Positions 37,756-46,407 of a stretch of DNA of 64,000 bases are shown in pieces; the stretch's first letter is position 1; each line of letters starts with the position of its first letter. A program made the translations under genes and the position numbers. Below the pieces are notes generated by a model. It worked only from the letters and a program-made list of their open reading frames with translations. It was not told the origin of the DNA and did not search any database. This DNA comes from Asanoa sp. WMMD1127 (GTDB lineage Bacteria; Actinomycetota; Actinomycetes; Mycobacteriales; Micromonosporaceae), in assembly GCF_029626225.1 (NCBI RefSeq), contig NZ_JARUBP010000001.1, positions 2,232,001-2,296,000 of the forward strand, given 5' to 3'.

Positions 37756-38825
37756 GCCCGGTGTCCGGTCTGCCTTCGCTGGCCGTGGTCGGCGCGACCG
37801 GAGCCGTCGGCACCGTGATGTGCGAGCTGCTGTCGGCGCGGAAGAACGTCTGGGGCGAGATTCGGCTCCTGGCCTCCGCGCGATCCGCGGGCCGCAAGAT
37901 CTACTGCCGCGGCGAGGAGCTCACGGTCCAGGAGCTGTCGGAGTCGACGCTGGCCGGCGTCGACGTCGCGATGTTCGACGTGCCTGACGAGGTGTCGGCG
38001 TCATGGGCGCCGAAGGCGGCCGCGCTGGGTGCCGTCGCCGTGGACAACTCGGCCGCCTTCCGGATGGACCGCGACGTGCCGCTGGTCGTGCCGGAGATCA
38101 ACCCTGAGCAGATCCGCAACCGGCCCAAGGGCATCATCGCCAACGCCAACTGCACCACCCTGGGCATGATCGTGGCGATCGCCCCGCTGCACCGCGAATA
38201 CGGTCTGCGGGAGCTGGTCCTCTCGTCCTATCAGGCGGTGTCCGGTGCGGGCCAGGTCGGCGTCGACACGCTGCACGACCAGCTGAGCAAGATCGCGGGA
38301 GACCGGGCGCTGGGCTCGCGGTCCGGCAACGTCCGCCAGGCGGTCGGCGACGACCTGGGCCCCTTCCCGGCGCCGCTGGCGCTCAACGTCGTGCCGTGGG
38401 CCGGGTCCTTGAAGGACGCCGGCTGGTCGTCGGAGGAGCTCAAGCTCCGCAACGAGTCACGCAAGATCCTGGGCCTCCCGGACCTCAAGGTCTCGGCGAC
38501 CTGCGTCCGGGTGCCGGTGGTGACCGGCCACTCGGTGGCGGTGCACGCCGTCTTCGGCGCCGAGGTCACGGCCGAAGGCGCCCGCGAGGCGCTGCGCAAC
38601 GCCCCCGGCGTGATCCTCGTCGACGACCCGGCGGCGGGCGAGTTCCCGATGCCGATCGACGCGGTGGGCACGGACCCGTCGTGGGTCGGCCGGATCCGGC
38701 GGGCCATGGACGATCCCCGCGCGCTCGATCTGTTCGTGACCGGCGACAACCTGCGCAAGGGGGCGGCCCTGAACACGGCGCAGATCGCCGAGCTGGTGGC
38801 CGCGGAGCTCGCCGCGGCCAAGTAG
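37752..38825 (+). CDS. asd: Aspartate-semialdehyde dehydrogenase
   Basis: 357 residues from GTG 37752, overlapping the lysC stop; GTG 37761 is an alternative. NADP site [12 protein letters not shown] (12-23), [11 protein letters not shown], catalytic Cys134 in [10 protein letters not shown], and [15 protein letters not shown]. It reduces aspartyl phosphate made by LysC to the semialdehyde, the branch point to lysine/diaminopimelate and homoserine. Translational coupling to lysC is usual in actinobacteria. Confidence 0.95.
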   Translation: MSPVSGLPSLAVVGATGAVGTVMCELLSARKNVWGEIRLLASARSAGRKIYCRGEELTVQELSESTLAGVDVAMFDVPDEVSASWAPKAAALGAVAVDNSAAFRMDRDVPLVVPEINPEQIRNRPKGIIANANCTTLGMIVAIAPLHREYGLRELVLSSYQAVSGAGQVGVDTLHDQLSKIAGDRALGSRSGNVRQAVGDDLGPFPAPLALNVVPWAGSLKDAGWSSEELKLRNESRKILGLPDLKVSATCVRVPVVTGHSVAVHAVFGAEVTAEGAREALRNAPGVILVDDPAAGEFPMPIDAVGTDPSWVGRIRRAMDDPRALDLFVTGDNLRKGAALNTAQIAELVAAELAAAK

Positions 38826-38832
38826 TCGCGCA

Positions 38833-38880
38833 AGGAACGGACCGTTGCTCACGCTTTCCGCATAGGAACGGTCCGTTCCT
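38833..38880 (+). terminator. Hairpin after asd
   Basis: A perfect 13-bp inverted repeat, AGGAACGGACCGT (38833-38845) and ACGGTCCGTTCCT (38868-38880), with a 22-nt loop begins 8 bp after the asd stop. No T-tract. It is a probable terminator for lysC-asd, or a roadblock before the tandem array. Confidence 0.55.
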
Positions 38881-38915
38881 AACGTCGCGGCGCGGTCGGC
38901 CGGCGCGCCGCGGCC

Positions 38916-39186
38916 GGGCGGCGCGGTCGGGCGGCGCGGTCGGGCGGCGCGGTCGGGCGGCGCGGTCGGGCGGCGCGGTCGGGCGGCGCGGCCGGGCGGC
39001 GCGGCCGGGCGGCGCGGTCGGGCGGCGCGGTCGGGCGGCGCGGTCGGGCGGCGCGGTCGGGCGGCGCGGCCGGGCGGCGCGGCCGGGCGGCGCGGCCGGG
39101 CGGCGCGGTCGGGCGGCGCGGTCGGGCGGCGCGGTCGGGCGGCGCGGTCGGGCGGCGCGGTCGGGCGGCGCGGTCGGGCGGCGCGG
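38916..39186. repeat. 13-bp tandem repeat array (about 21 units)
   Basis: Unit GGGCGGCGCGGTC is repeated head to tail from 38916 with strict 13-bp spacing: 20 full units and one truncated. The only variation is T or C at unit position 12. The array begins after a diverged GC-rich lead-in from 38881. It ends 5 bp before the stop of the YqeY-like gene and lies between convergent asd and yqeY ends. Because 13 is not a multiple of 3, it reads through in all frames on both strands; those long frames are artefacts. It is a VNTR candidate. Confidence 0.93.
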
Positions 39187-39191
39187 AGAGC

Positions 39192-39647
39192 TCAGGCGCC
39201 GAGTTGGCGGCGGACCTCGGCGGCGACGCGGCCACCCTCGGCCCGGCCGGCGACGGCGGCCTGGGCGGCCTTCATGGCCGGCCCCATCTGCGCCTTGCCG
39301 GTGAGCGACCCCGCGGCCAGCGCTTCCGACACGACGGCGGACAGGTCGTCGTCGGAGAGCTGCTTGGGCAGGTAGCGGTCGAGCACCTCGCCCTCGGCCG
39401 TCTCCTTCGCCGCCTGCTCGGCCCGGCCGGCGTCGGCGAAGGCGGTCGCGGCCTCGCGGCGCTTCTTGGCCTCGCGGGTGAGCACGGCGAGGATCTCGTC
39501 GTCGGTCAGGTCGCGCTTCTCCTTGCCCGCGACCTCGGCGTTGCCGATGGCGGCCAGGGCCATCCGGAGCGTCGACGTGGTGGTCTCGTCGCGCGCCTTC
39601 AGCGCCGTCCGCATGTCGTTGGTGAGGACGTCCTTGAGCGTGCTCAT
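39192..39647 (-). CDS. GatB/YqeY domain-containing protein
   Basis: 151 residues from ATG 39647 (MSTLKDVLTNDMRTALKARDETTT). The all-helical YqeY fold shows TLRMALAAIGNAEVAGK, EILAVLTREAKKRREAATAF and AEQAAKETAEGEVLDRYLPKQLSDDDL, ending in the GatB tail-like helix MGPAMKAAQAAVAGRAEGGRVAAEVRRQL. It resembles the tRNA-binding tail of amidotransferase GatB; the cellular role is unclear. It is divergent from the metallophosphoesterase, 25 bp apart. Confidence 0.9.
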   Translation of the reverse strand: MSTLKDVLTNDMRTALKARDETTTSTLRMALAAIGNAEVAGKEKRDLTDDEILAVLTREAKKRREAATAFADAGRAEQAAKETAEGEVLDRYLPKQLSDDDLSAVVSEALAAGSLTGKAQMGPAMKAAQAAVAGRAEGGRVAAEVRRQLGA

Positions 39648-39672
39648 GAAGCCACAAACTACCCTGAGATCC

Positions 39673-40566
39673 ATGCGAAAGCGCACGGTATACCGGCTGG
39701 CGGCCGGCACGGTCGTGGCAGGGGCGGCGACCCTCGGCTACGCCGCGCTGATCGAGCGAAACCTCTTCACCCTCCGGCGGTACGACGTGCCGGTGCTGGC
39801 CACCGACGCCGAGCCGCTGCGCATCCTGCACCTCTCGGACCTGCACATGATGCCCGAGCAGCGGCGCAAGCAGCGATGGGTGGCCGCGTTGGCCGGCACC
39901 GACCCCGACCTGGTCGTCGTCACGGGCGACAACATGGCCAACCCGGGCGCCGTACCCGGTGTCATGCGGGCCCTGCAGCCCTTGCTCGACGTGCCCGGCG
40001 CGTTCGTCTTCGGCTCCAACGACTACCGCGGGCCGGTCTTCAAGAATCCGTTCGGCTACTTCGCCAAGGACCGCGAGTACGTGCAGGGCGTCGACCTGCC
40101 GACCGAGGAGCTGCGCGAGGTGCTGGTCGGTGCGGGCTGGGTCGACCTCAACAACGCGCGGACCACGCTCAAGGCCGGCGGGCGGCTCGTCGAGCTCGTC
40201 GGGGTCGACGACCCGCACGTGGAGCGCGACGACTACCCGTCGGTCGCCGGGCCCGCCTCACCCGCCGCGGACCTCCGGTTGGCGCTCACCCACACGCCCG
40301 AGCCGCGGGTCCTCGACGCGATGGCCCGCGACGGCTTCGACCTGCTGCTCGCCGGCCACACCCACGGCGGCCAGGTCTGCGTACCGCTGGTGGGCGCCCT
40401 GGTGACCAACTGCGGCCTGCCCCGGTCGATGGCCCGCGGGCTGCACCAGTGGCCCGATAGCGCCGCCTGGCTGCACGTCTCGGCCGGCCTCGGCACGCAC
40501 CCGACCGCCCCGGTCCGGTTCGCCTGCCGCCCGGAGGCGACGCTGCTCACGCTCATCCCACGCTGA
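39673..40566 (+). CDS. Membrane-anchored calcineurin-like metallophosphoesterase
   Basis: 297 residues from ATG 39673 (MRKRTVYRLAAGTVVAGAAT), which begins an N-terminal membrane anchor. The frame is open to 39466 but only as a shadow of the divergent gene. Metal ligands are LHLSDLHMM (D56, H58), VVTGDNMA (D86), GSNDYRG in place of GNHD, THTPEP, and LLAGHTHGGQV. It hydrolyses phosphoesters, probably at the outer membrane face. Such proteins (YkuE-like) are often encoded next to class A PBPs; here it is beside yqeY. GSND instead of GNHD is a noteworthy substitution. Confidence 0.88.
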   Translation: MRKRTVYRLAAGTVVAGAATLGYAALIERNLFTLRRYDVPVLATDAEPLRILHLSDLHMMPEQRRKQRWVAALAGTDPDLVVVTGDNMANPGAVPGVMRALQPLLDVPGAFVFGSNDYRGPVFKNPFGYFAKDREYVQGVDLPTEELREVLVGAGWVDLNNARTTLKAGGRLVELVGVDDPHVERDDYPSVAGPASPAADLRLALTHTPEPRVLDAMARDGFDLLLAGHTHGGQVCVPLVGALVTNCGLPRSMARGLHQWPDSAAWLHVSAGLGTHPTAPVRFACRPEATLLTLIPR

Positions 40567-40623
40567 GTCGGTATACCGAATTTGACCCGGGTGGGCGGTG
40601 GGCTAGTATTGCTCGGCACGCCT

Positions 40624-40697
<74 letters not shown>

Positions 40698-40704
40698 CAG
40701 ATGC

Positions 40705-40745
40705 AAGGCCCTGACCAGCCGAAACGCCGGTCAGGGCCTTTCTTG
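40705..40745 (+). terminator. Intrinsic terminator after tRNA-Pro
   Basis: A perfect 12-bp stem, AAGGCCCTGACC (40705-40716) and GGTCAGGGCCTT (40729-40740), with the tail TCTTG, 7 nt after the tRNA. Confidence 0.82.
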
Positions 40746-40768
40746 TGCCACCGGCTGGAGGAGCCACG

Positions 40769-41206
40769 GTGCCTCGCTGCGTGACCCGGCTGGAGACGGA
40801 GACGCTCGTCTCGCGCCGCATGATCGTGCTGCTCGACGATGCCGGCGACTACGGGCTGGCCGGTGACGACTGGTTGTCGGTGACCCCGAACTGCGTGGTG
40901 GCGATCAGCGCCGGCGCCACCGACCACTACGCGCGCGTCAGCGTGGAGATCTGGGACGGCGTGCCGCCGCTGCTCGACGGGTGGGAGAGCGGCAAGGCCG
41001 GACGCGTCCGGCTGGACAGTGGTTACCTCGAGATCCAGCCGACCGATACGCACGTGCTGCGGATCGGGCCGCCCGGCCACTACGAGTTGCGTGCCTACAG
41101 CGCCGGTCGGGCGCGGATCGCCGCCGCCACGCCGCGGGCCGGCATCGAGGAACTGCGTGGCGTCGAGTCGTTCCTGTTTCAGTTCTGGGCCGCCGACCGT
41201 GCCTAG
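40769..41206 (+). CDS. Hypothetical protein
   Basis: 145 residues from GTG 40769 (VPRCVTRLETETLVSRRMIV), with GGAGGAGC upstream; an earlier GTG at 40745 falls at the tRNA terminator and is rejected. Mainly beta-strand with a WDGVPPLLDGWESGKAGRV segment and a terminal FLFQFWAADRA. No signal or membrane segment. The sequence pattern (beta sandwich, TDTHVLRIGPPGHYELRAYS) recalls a family of small actinobacterial cytosolic proteins, but I cannot name it. It is 9 bp from the next gene. Confidence 0.6.
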   Translation: MPRCVTRLETETLVSRRMIVLLDDAGDYGLAGDDWLSVTPNCVVAISAGATDHYARVSVEIWDGVPPLLDGWESGKAGRVRLDSGYLEIQPTDTHVLRIGPPGHYELRAYSAGRARIAAATPRAGIEELRGVESFLFQFWAADRA

Positions 41207-41215
41207 AGTTGCGGC

Positions 41216-41635
41216 ATGTTCCGCGATGAGGATCTCGCCCTGCTCGCCCGGCCGCTGTACGCCTTTCTCACCGTCGCGCCCCGCGGTGGCCGGTGGCCCG
41301 CGCCGCGGCCGGTGTGGTTCGAGGTGGCCGACGACCGCACGCTGCGGATGTTCTCGGTGCCGGATGCTCCCAAGCTCGAGCGGCTCCGCGCGCAACCGCG
41401 GGCGTCCGTCGTGGTCGCCGCGCCGGTCGGTGAGCCTGAGCAATGGGTCGCGGTAGAGGGCTCGGTCACGCTTCACGACGACGGCGCCGCGGACCTCGCC
41501 GTTCGGCTCGCGGTCCGCTACTGGGACATGGACAACCTGGACCCGATGCAGCGGCAGCTGCTCGAGGACTACCGGACCGGCGGCATGGTGCGCATCGTGC
41601 TCCACCCGGAGAAGGTCAACCGCTTCACCGTCTGA
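41216..41635 (+). CDS. PPOX-class pyridoxamine 5'-phosphate oxidase-fold protein
   Basis: 139 residues. A split beta-barrel: LARPLYAFLTVAPRGGRWPAPRPVWFEVADD (residues 9-39) and FSVPDAPKLERLRAQPRASVVV, then a long helix and a final strand MVRIVLHPEKVNRFTV. It belongs to the F420/flavin-binding small reductase group, though the cofactor cannot be decided by eye. Actinobacteria encode many such proteins, some of which reduce xenobiotics or bilins. It sits 9 bp after the preceding hypothetical gene, so the two are probably co-transcribed. Confidence 0.78.
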   Translation: MFRDEDLALLARPLYAFLTVAPRGGRWPAPRPVWFEVADDRTLRMFSVPDAPKLERLRAQPRASVVVAAPVGEPEQWVAVEGSVTLHDDGAADLAVRLAVRYWDMDNLDPMQRQLLEDYRTGGMVRIVLHPEKVNRFTV

Positions 41636-41800
41636 CCGTCAGGGTGACACTCCCGAGGTCATCGGCGCTGACCAAGTACGTGTCTCGCCGCCATGTCCAA
41701 AGTCGACTGTTTGAGCCTCCCGTTGACGGGCACTCACCGGGCCGAACCGGGATGAAGCGCCTGTTAGACGGCGTTTGCCCGCGAACTGGGAGGAGCTCGA

Positions 41801-42136
41801 ATGACCACCCCTACGACCGGACACGTGACGAGCCACAGCACCGACGCTGACCGGCGCACTGATACCGGCTACGACGTCCGGGAGCGCCGTGTGCACGGCG
41901 ACGAGACCAAGCCGTCGTTCAAGACCACAGAGCTCGTCCTCTACCTGGCCGCGGTGATCGGCGTGCTGATCGCGTCCGCCGTGACCGGCGACGTCGGCAA
42001 CGAGAACGGCGGAGACGTCTTCGCCGCCGACAAGGCGTGGTGGTTCATCACGCTGCTGACGGTCGGCTACATGGTGAGCCGCGGCCTGGCCAAGTCCGGC
42101 AGCCGCAGCCGCGACACCGACCCCCGCAACCGGTAA
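41801..42136 (+). CDS. Small two-helix membrane protein
   Basis: 111 residues from ATG 41801 with GGGAGGAGC upstream. The first 48 residues are polar and Thr/Asp-rich. Two helices follow (TTELVLYLAAVIGVLIASAVTG and AWWFITLLTVGYMVSRGLAK) around a short acidic loop, and a basic tail SGSRSRDTDPRNR. It is typical of small actinobacterial membrane proteins with a disordered cytosolic N-terminus. No known function. It is monocistronic and convergent with the GGDEF gene. Confidence 0.66.
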   Translation: MTTPTTGHVTSHSTDADRRTDTGYDVRERRVHGDETKPSFKTTELVLYLAAVIGVLIASAVTGDVGNENGGDVFAADKAWWFITLLTVGYMVSRGLAKSGSRSRDTDPRNR

Positions 42137-42196
42137 CTCCCCACGGACGCCGGACCGGTCGCCACCGCGACCGGCCCGGCGCACCCGGGTCAGCCG

Positions 42197-42273
42197 GCTG
42201 CTCCCGCGGCCAGGCGGGCGCGCTGCGGCTCAGCCGGTCTTGCCGGCCGCTGCTCCCGCGGCCAGGCGGGCGC
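42197..42273. repeat. 25-bp direct repeat at the 3' end of the GGDEF gene
   Basis: The same 25-bp sequence, beginning GCTGCTCCCGCGGCC, occurs at 42197-42221 and 42249-42273, offset 52 bp. The inner copy codes for the last residues (ARLAAGAAAG) of the GGDEF protein; the outer copy lies beyond its stop. This is a local duplication of the gene end. Confidence 0.8.
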
Positions 42274-43717
42274 CGTCACGACCGTCGCGCTTCACGCCGT
42301 AGAGCGCCGCATCCGCCCGCCGCAGTGTCCGTTCCGGTGGCTCGTCCGCGTCGACCAGCGCGACCCCGATCGACACCGTCCGTCCGATCGCCCGGGCCGC
42401 CGACGTGAGCCGTTCCGCGATCACCATCGCCTCGCCGGGGTGGCGTACCTCCAGAACAGCCACGAACTCGTCGCCGCCCAGGCGGAACAACTCGTCGACG
42501 TGGCGGAGGGCGTTCTGCAGCGCGCGGGCCACCGCCACCAGGACGGCGTCGCCTTCCTGGTGGCCGTACGTGTCGTTGATGACCTTGAACTGGTCGATGT
42601 CGATCGCGAGCAGGGCGGTACGGCCCGGTACGGCGGTGCGGATCCGCTCGCTGAACGGTCCCTGGTGCCGCAGCCCGGTCAGCGGGTCGGAGTTCGCCAG
42701 TTCGCGCAGCTGGGCCAGCGTGCGCATCCGGTCGAGGCAAGCCCAGGCCTGGGCGGCGAGCAGCTCCATCAGGTTGACCGTCGCCGGGTCCGGGTCGAGG
42801 TTGCGTTCGTCGGCGATGAGCATGACGCCGCCGGCGTCCGGTGGGCCGACCGGCACCGTGATCAGCGTGGCGACGCCCGCCTCGATCAGCGGTCGGTAGA
42901 TCTCGGGGACGCAGTGCCCGGTCTCACCCAGGGTGTACGCGGAGCCGTGCCGGTGTGCCAGCGCGAGGCACTCGAACAGCACCGACTCGGGCTGCGCCGT
43001 CATCACGTCGCGCAGGCGCGCCTCGAACGCGTTGGGCAGCACCGTCGGCATGCCCAGCCGGACCCGATGGCCGTCGGCCACCACCAGCACCGCTGCCGAC
43101 AGGCCGGAGATGTCGCGGGCGGCGTCGTTGGCGGCCGCCATCAGCTCCCACTCCGTCGACGCCGCGGTGAGCGCGCCGGCGTGCCGGAGCAGCTTCTCGC
43201 TGCGCTTCTCGGCGGGCGGGCCGCCGAGCCGGGTGATCCGGTCGCCGAGGCACGCCGCGACCGCCTCCACGACTGCCTGCGCGTCGGCGACGTCGGTGGG
43301 AGTGCGCCATTCGACGTTGAGCACGCCGACCGGCCGCTCGTCGGTGTCGAGGAGCGGGGCGCTGATGTCGAGGGTCACGTCGAGCGGACCGATGGGGATG
43401 TAGTCCGGGTCGTCCCGCACGTCGGTGACGACCTGGGTGCGACCCGAGCGGAACGCCCGCCCGCAGACGCCGCGACCGGACTGCACCGCGGTGAAGACCT
43501 GCCACGCGCCGGCTGCGGCGACGCACCGGAGGTGGTCACGCACCGGCAGGAGGACAGCCGTCATCGCACCCGTGTGGGCACTGAGGGCGGCAACGGTCAC
43601 CCGGCTGGCTTCTTCGGCGGACGAGGCCCGGGTCAGGCGCGTCGTCACGTCGCGGACGATGCGTTCTTGATCCAGTCGCACGGCAACTTTCCGGTGACGA
43701 TGTGCGGTCGTACGCAT
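42230..43717 (-). CDS. GAF-GGDEF diguanylate cyclase
   Basis: 495 residues from ATG 43717; an in-frame ATG at 43810 would add 31 residues and is possible. Residues about 20-160 form a GAF domain (EEASRVTVAALSAHTG, GRGVCGRAFRSGRTQVV, DISAPLLDTDERPVGVLNV) and 190-320 a second GAF-like domain. A C-terminal GGDEF domain follows, with ANSDPLTGLRHQGPF, IDIDQFKVINDTYGHQEGDA and an intact RLGGDEFVAVL active site, so it should make cyclic-di-GMP. No membrane segment, so it is a cytosolic sensor. No EAL domain nearby. It is probably monocistronic. Confidence 0.88.
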   Translation of the reverse strand: MRTTAHRHRKVAVRLDQERIVRDVTTRLTRASSAEEASRVTVAALSAHTGAMTAVLLPVRDHLRCVAAAGAWQVFTAVQSGRGVCGRAFRSGRTQVVTDVRDDPDYIPIGPLDVTLDISAPLLDTDERPVGVLNVEWRTPTDVADAQAVVEAVAACLGDRITRLGGPPAEKRSEKLLRHAGALTAASTEWELMAAANDAARDISGLSAAVLVVADGHRVRLGMPTVLPNAFEARLRDVMTAQPESVLFECLALAHRHGSAYTLGETGHCVPEIYRPLIEAGVATLITVPVGPPDAGGVMLIADERNLDPDPATVNLMELLAAQAWACLDRMRTLAQLRELANSDPLTGLRHQGPFSERIRTAVPGRTALLAIDIDQFKVINDTYGHQEGDAVLVAVARALQNALRHVDELFRLGGDEFVAVLEVRHPGEAMVIAERLTSAARAIGRTVSIGVALVDADEPPERTLRRADAALYGVKRDGRDGARLAAGAAAGKTG

Positions 43718-43857
43718 AGCTGCGGCAAGACGAATAAACTTCGGCAGCCTACCGACTGTAGCCGGGAGGTCGCTGGCCAGCGGCGGCACGTCCCGGACAT
43801 ACCGGTTCATCCCGGAAACAGCGTGACCCGTCTCACGATGTGGACGACACGACAAGC

Positions 43858-43892
43858 AGAAGGCCCGCCGGCAGCGCGCCGGCGGGCCTTCT
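43858..43892 (-). terminator. Terminator after the penicillin-binding protein gene
   Basis: A 15-bp perfect stem, AGAAGGCCCGCCGGC (43858-43872) and its complement (43878-43892), with a 5-nt loop. It lies 16 bp past the PBP stop on the reverse strand and is followed there by GCTTGTCGTG. Confidence 0.72.
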
Positions 43893-43908
43893 GGTGTGCT
43901 GCGAGGCG

Positions 43909-46407
43909 TCAGCCGCCGCGGCGGCCAGGCCCGTTGCCGGGGCCGCCGTTGCCAGGACCGCCGTTGCCGGGGCCGCCGGTGCCCGGACCGCCGCCGCCCT
44001 TGCCGTTGCTGACCTGGATCACCACGACGCCGCCCTTGATCGTGCGGCCGTCCGGCGATGTGCCGGCCACCTGACCGGCGGGGCAGCGCGAGTCGACGGG
44101 GATGCTGTCGACGTCGACCTCGAAGCCCGCGTTCTCCAGCCGGTTGCGCGCCTGGTCGACCGACGTGCACTCGACGTTCGGGATCGAGCGCTGGTCACCC
44201 ATGATCATCTTGCTGTTGTCGGGTGCGACGAAGTCCTTGCGTGGCGCCTTCATCGCCTTCATCGCGTCGCGCAGCGTCTCGTAGACCGCCGGGTTGACGA
44301 TGTCGTGCTCCATGTCGTGGTTGGTCTCGGCCCAGTCCGGGTCGGCCAGGATCCCGGCGACGGAGAGCTGCTTGGTCATCGTCACCAGCGACGCGGACTT
44401 CTCGCTGTCGGTGGTGCCGGACTTGCCGGCCACCGGGTAGCCCACGGTGCCGCGCACCCCGCCGGCGGTGGCGCCGGTGCACCGGCTGGTCGACGAGCGG
44501 TCGCCGACCGGGCAGCGGGCGGCGTCGACCGCGGCCCGCGCGACCTCGGTGTCAACCGCCTTGCGGCACCGCGAGGCGGCGACGTCGAGCTTGGCGCCGT
44601 CCGGAGCGATGATCTCCTGCACCGGGTTGGGCTCGCAGTATTTGCCGTCGGCCGCCAGCGTCGCGTAGGCGTTGGCCAGGTCGAGCGGGGTCGTGGCCGA
44701 GACGCCGAGCGTGAACGCGCCCCACTGGTCGGCGCCCTGCTTGTTGTTGGCGATCACCGCGTCGCTCTTGGCGCGGAACTTGATGCCCATCCGCTTGGCG
44801 GCGTCGACGACGTTGGCCGCGCCGGCCCGCTCTTCGAGTGGCACGAAGAACGTGTTGACCGACCGACCGAAGCCGCCCCACATGTTGTGCACGCCGGCCA
44901 TGCTGTCGCTGGCGTTGGTCGGACAGTATTTGTTGGTGCCCCGGCAGGCGCTGGGCCCGTTGTATTCGACGATGTATTTCGACTTGTATTGCTTGGGCGC
45001 GTTGATGGTGTAGCCGAGCGGATAGCCCTTTTCCAGCGCCGCGACCACCGTGAAGATCTTGAAGGTCGAGCCCGCCTGGTAGCCCGTGATGTCACCGCCG
45101 CCGGACAGCAGCGGGTTGGTGGTGTTGGGGTAGGTGCCGCGGAGCTTGCGCTTCTTCTTGGCCGGGTTGGTCGACATGCCGTTCTGGGGCTTGTCGGTGG
45201 GGTCCAGCTTGTAGTTGCGGTTGACCGCGAGCGCGCGCACGAAGCCGGTGCCGGGCTCGATCGCGGCGACCATCAGCGCGTTGGGGTGGCTCTTGCTGGT
45301 CTTGTAGGCCTGCTCGACGTTTTTCTTGGCGGCGTCCTGCACCCGCGGGTCCAGCGACGTGACGATCTTGTAGCCGCCGCTCTTGAGCCGCCGTTCACGG
45401 TCGTAGGTCGTCGCGCCGAACGCGTCCTGGTCCATCCACCAGCGGTAGAAGAAGTCGCAGAAGAAGCCCCAGCTGTTCTTGGTGGTGGCCACGCAGCCGT
45501 TGGGCGCCCGCTTGCCCTTGACGGTCAGCTTGACCGCCTTGGCCTTGTCGCGCTGCTCGGCGGTGATGGCGCCGATCTCGAGCATGTTGTCGATGACGTA
45601 GTTGCGCCGGTCGACAGCCTGCGGGTAGCCCGTCTCGGTGGTCGGGTCGAACAGGGTCGGCGCCTTGACCATGCCGGCCAGCATCGCGGCCTCTTCGACC
45701 GTCAGGTCCTTGGGGTGCTTGGCGAAGTAGACCTGGGCGGCGGCGTAGACGCCGTAGGCGCCGTTGCCGAACGGGGCGGTGTTGAGGTAGCGCTCGAGGA
45801 CCTCGTCCTTGCCGAGCTCCTTGTCGATCTGCAAGGCGTAGCGCATCTCGCGGATCTTGCGCTGGGGGGTGTCCTCGGTGGCGGCGACCACGTCCTGCGG
45901 GTCGGTCGCGGAGTAGGCGATGGCGAGCCGGACGTATTGCATCGTCAGCGTCGAGGCGCCCTGCGTCGTCTCGCCGGCCTGGTTGTTGGCGACGAACGCC
46001 CGCCCGATGCCCTTGATGTCGACACCGTTGTGCTTGTAGAAATCGTGGTCCTCGGCGGCGATCATGGCCTGCTGCATCACCTTGGCCACGTCTTTGAGCG
46101 GGACGTCGCGCCGGTTCTCGTCGTACATCGTCGCCAATGGGGTCTTGCCGTTGCTGGCGTAGATGTAGCTGATCTGCGGCGGGCGCTTGAGAGTGAGCTC
46201 GGTGGGGAGCTTGTCGAACGTCTCGACGCCGGCCTTGGCGGCCAGGCCGGACATGGCGACAGCAGGGAACGCGGCGGCGGCCACGACCACGCCCGCGAGC
46301 ACGCCACAGATGATCAGCGACGCGGCGTTGGCGAAGATGTTGTGATCACGGCGCCGCATCCAGCTCTTCTTGCGTGGCTTCCCAGCCTTCGCACTCGGCT
46401 CACTCAC
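43909..46407 (-). CDS. Class A penicillin-binding protein with C-terminal PASTA domain (PonA2-like)
   Basis: 832 residues from GTG 46407 (VSEPSAKAGKPRKKSW). One N-terminal helix is at about 27-53. The glycosyltransferase has catalytic Glu119 in AAEDHDFYKHNG and GASTLTMQYVR. The transpeptidase has STFK with Ser447/Lys450, SVN at 516-518 and KSGTT at 662. A single PASTA domain (IPNVECTSVDQARNRLENAGFEV) is followed by a Gly/Pro/Asn tail GGPGNGGPGNGG built on 15-bp repeats. It polymerises and cross-links peptidoglycan. It is divergent from wblA, as in mycobacteria (ponA2-whiB4). PASTA binds muropeptides or beta-lactams in homologues. Confidence 0.95.
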   Translation of the reverse strand: MSEPSAKAGKPRKKSWMRRRDHNIFANAASLIICGVLAGVVVAAAAFPAVAMSGLAAKAGVETFDKLPTELTLKRPPQISYIYASNGKTPLATMYDENRRDVPLKDVAKVMQQAMIAAEDHDFYKHNGVDIKGIGRAFVANNQAGETTQGASTLTMQYVRLAIAYSATDPQDVVAATEDTPQRKIREMRYALQIDKELGKDEVLERYLNTAPFGNGAYGVYAAAQVYFAKHPKDLTVEEAAMLAGMVKAPTLFDPTTETGYPQAVDRRNYVIDNMLEIGAITAEQRDKAKAVKLTVKGKRAPNGCVATTKNSWGFFCDFFYRWWMDQDAFGATTYDRERRLKSGGYKIVTSLDPRVQDAAKKNVEQAYKTSKSHPNALMVAAIEPGTGFVRALAVNRNYKLDPTDKPQNGMSTNPAKKKRKLRGTYPNTTNPLLSGGGDITGYQAGSTFKIFTVVAALEKGYPLGYTINAPKQYKSKYIVEYNGPSACRGTNKYCPTNASDSMAGVHNMWGGFGRSVNTFFVPLEERAGAANVVDAAKRMGIKFRAKSDAVIANNKQGADQWGAFTLGVSATTPLDLANAYATLAADGKYCEPNPVQEIIAPDGAKLDVAASRCRKAVDTEVARAAVDAARCPVGDRSSTSRCTGATAGGVRGTVGYPVAGKSGTTDSEKSASLVTMTKQLSVAGILADPDWAETNHDMEHDIVNPAVYETLRDAMKAMKAPRKDFVAPDNSKMIMGDQRSIPNVECTSVDQARNRLENAGFEVDVDSIPVDSRCPAGQVAGTSPDGRTIKGGVVVIQVSNGKGGGGPGTGGPGNGGPGNGGPGNGPGRRGG

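Noticed and set aside
38916-39186. Possible CRISPR array
   Set aside because: Units are 13 bp head to tail with no spacers and no cas genes nearby.
38879-39304. Long frames with 13-residue repeats on both strands over the tandem array
   Set aside because: A 13-bp period gives a 39-bp reading cycle with no stops in any frame; this is a repeat artefact, not a repetitive protein.
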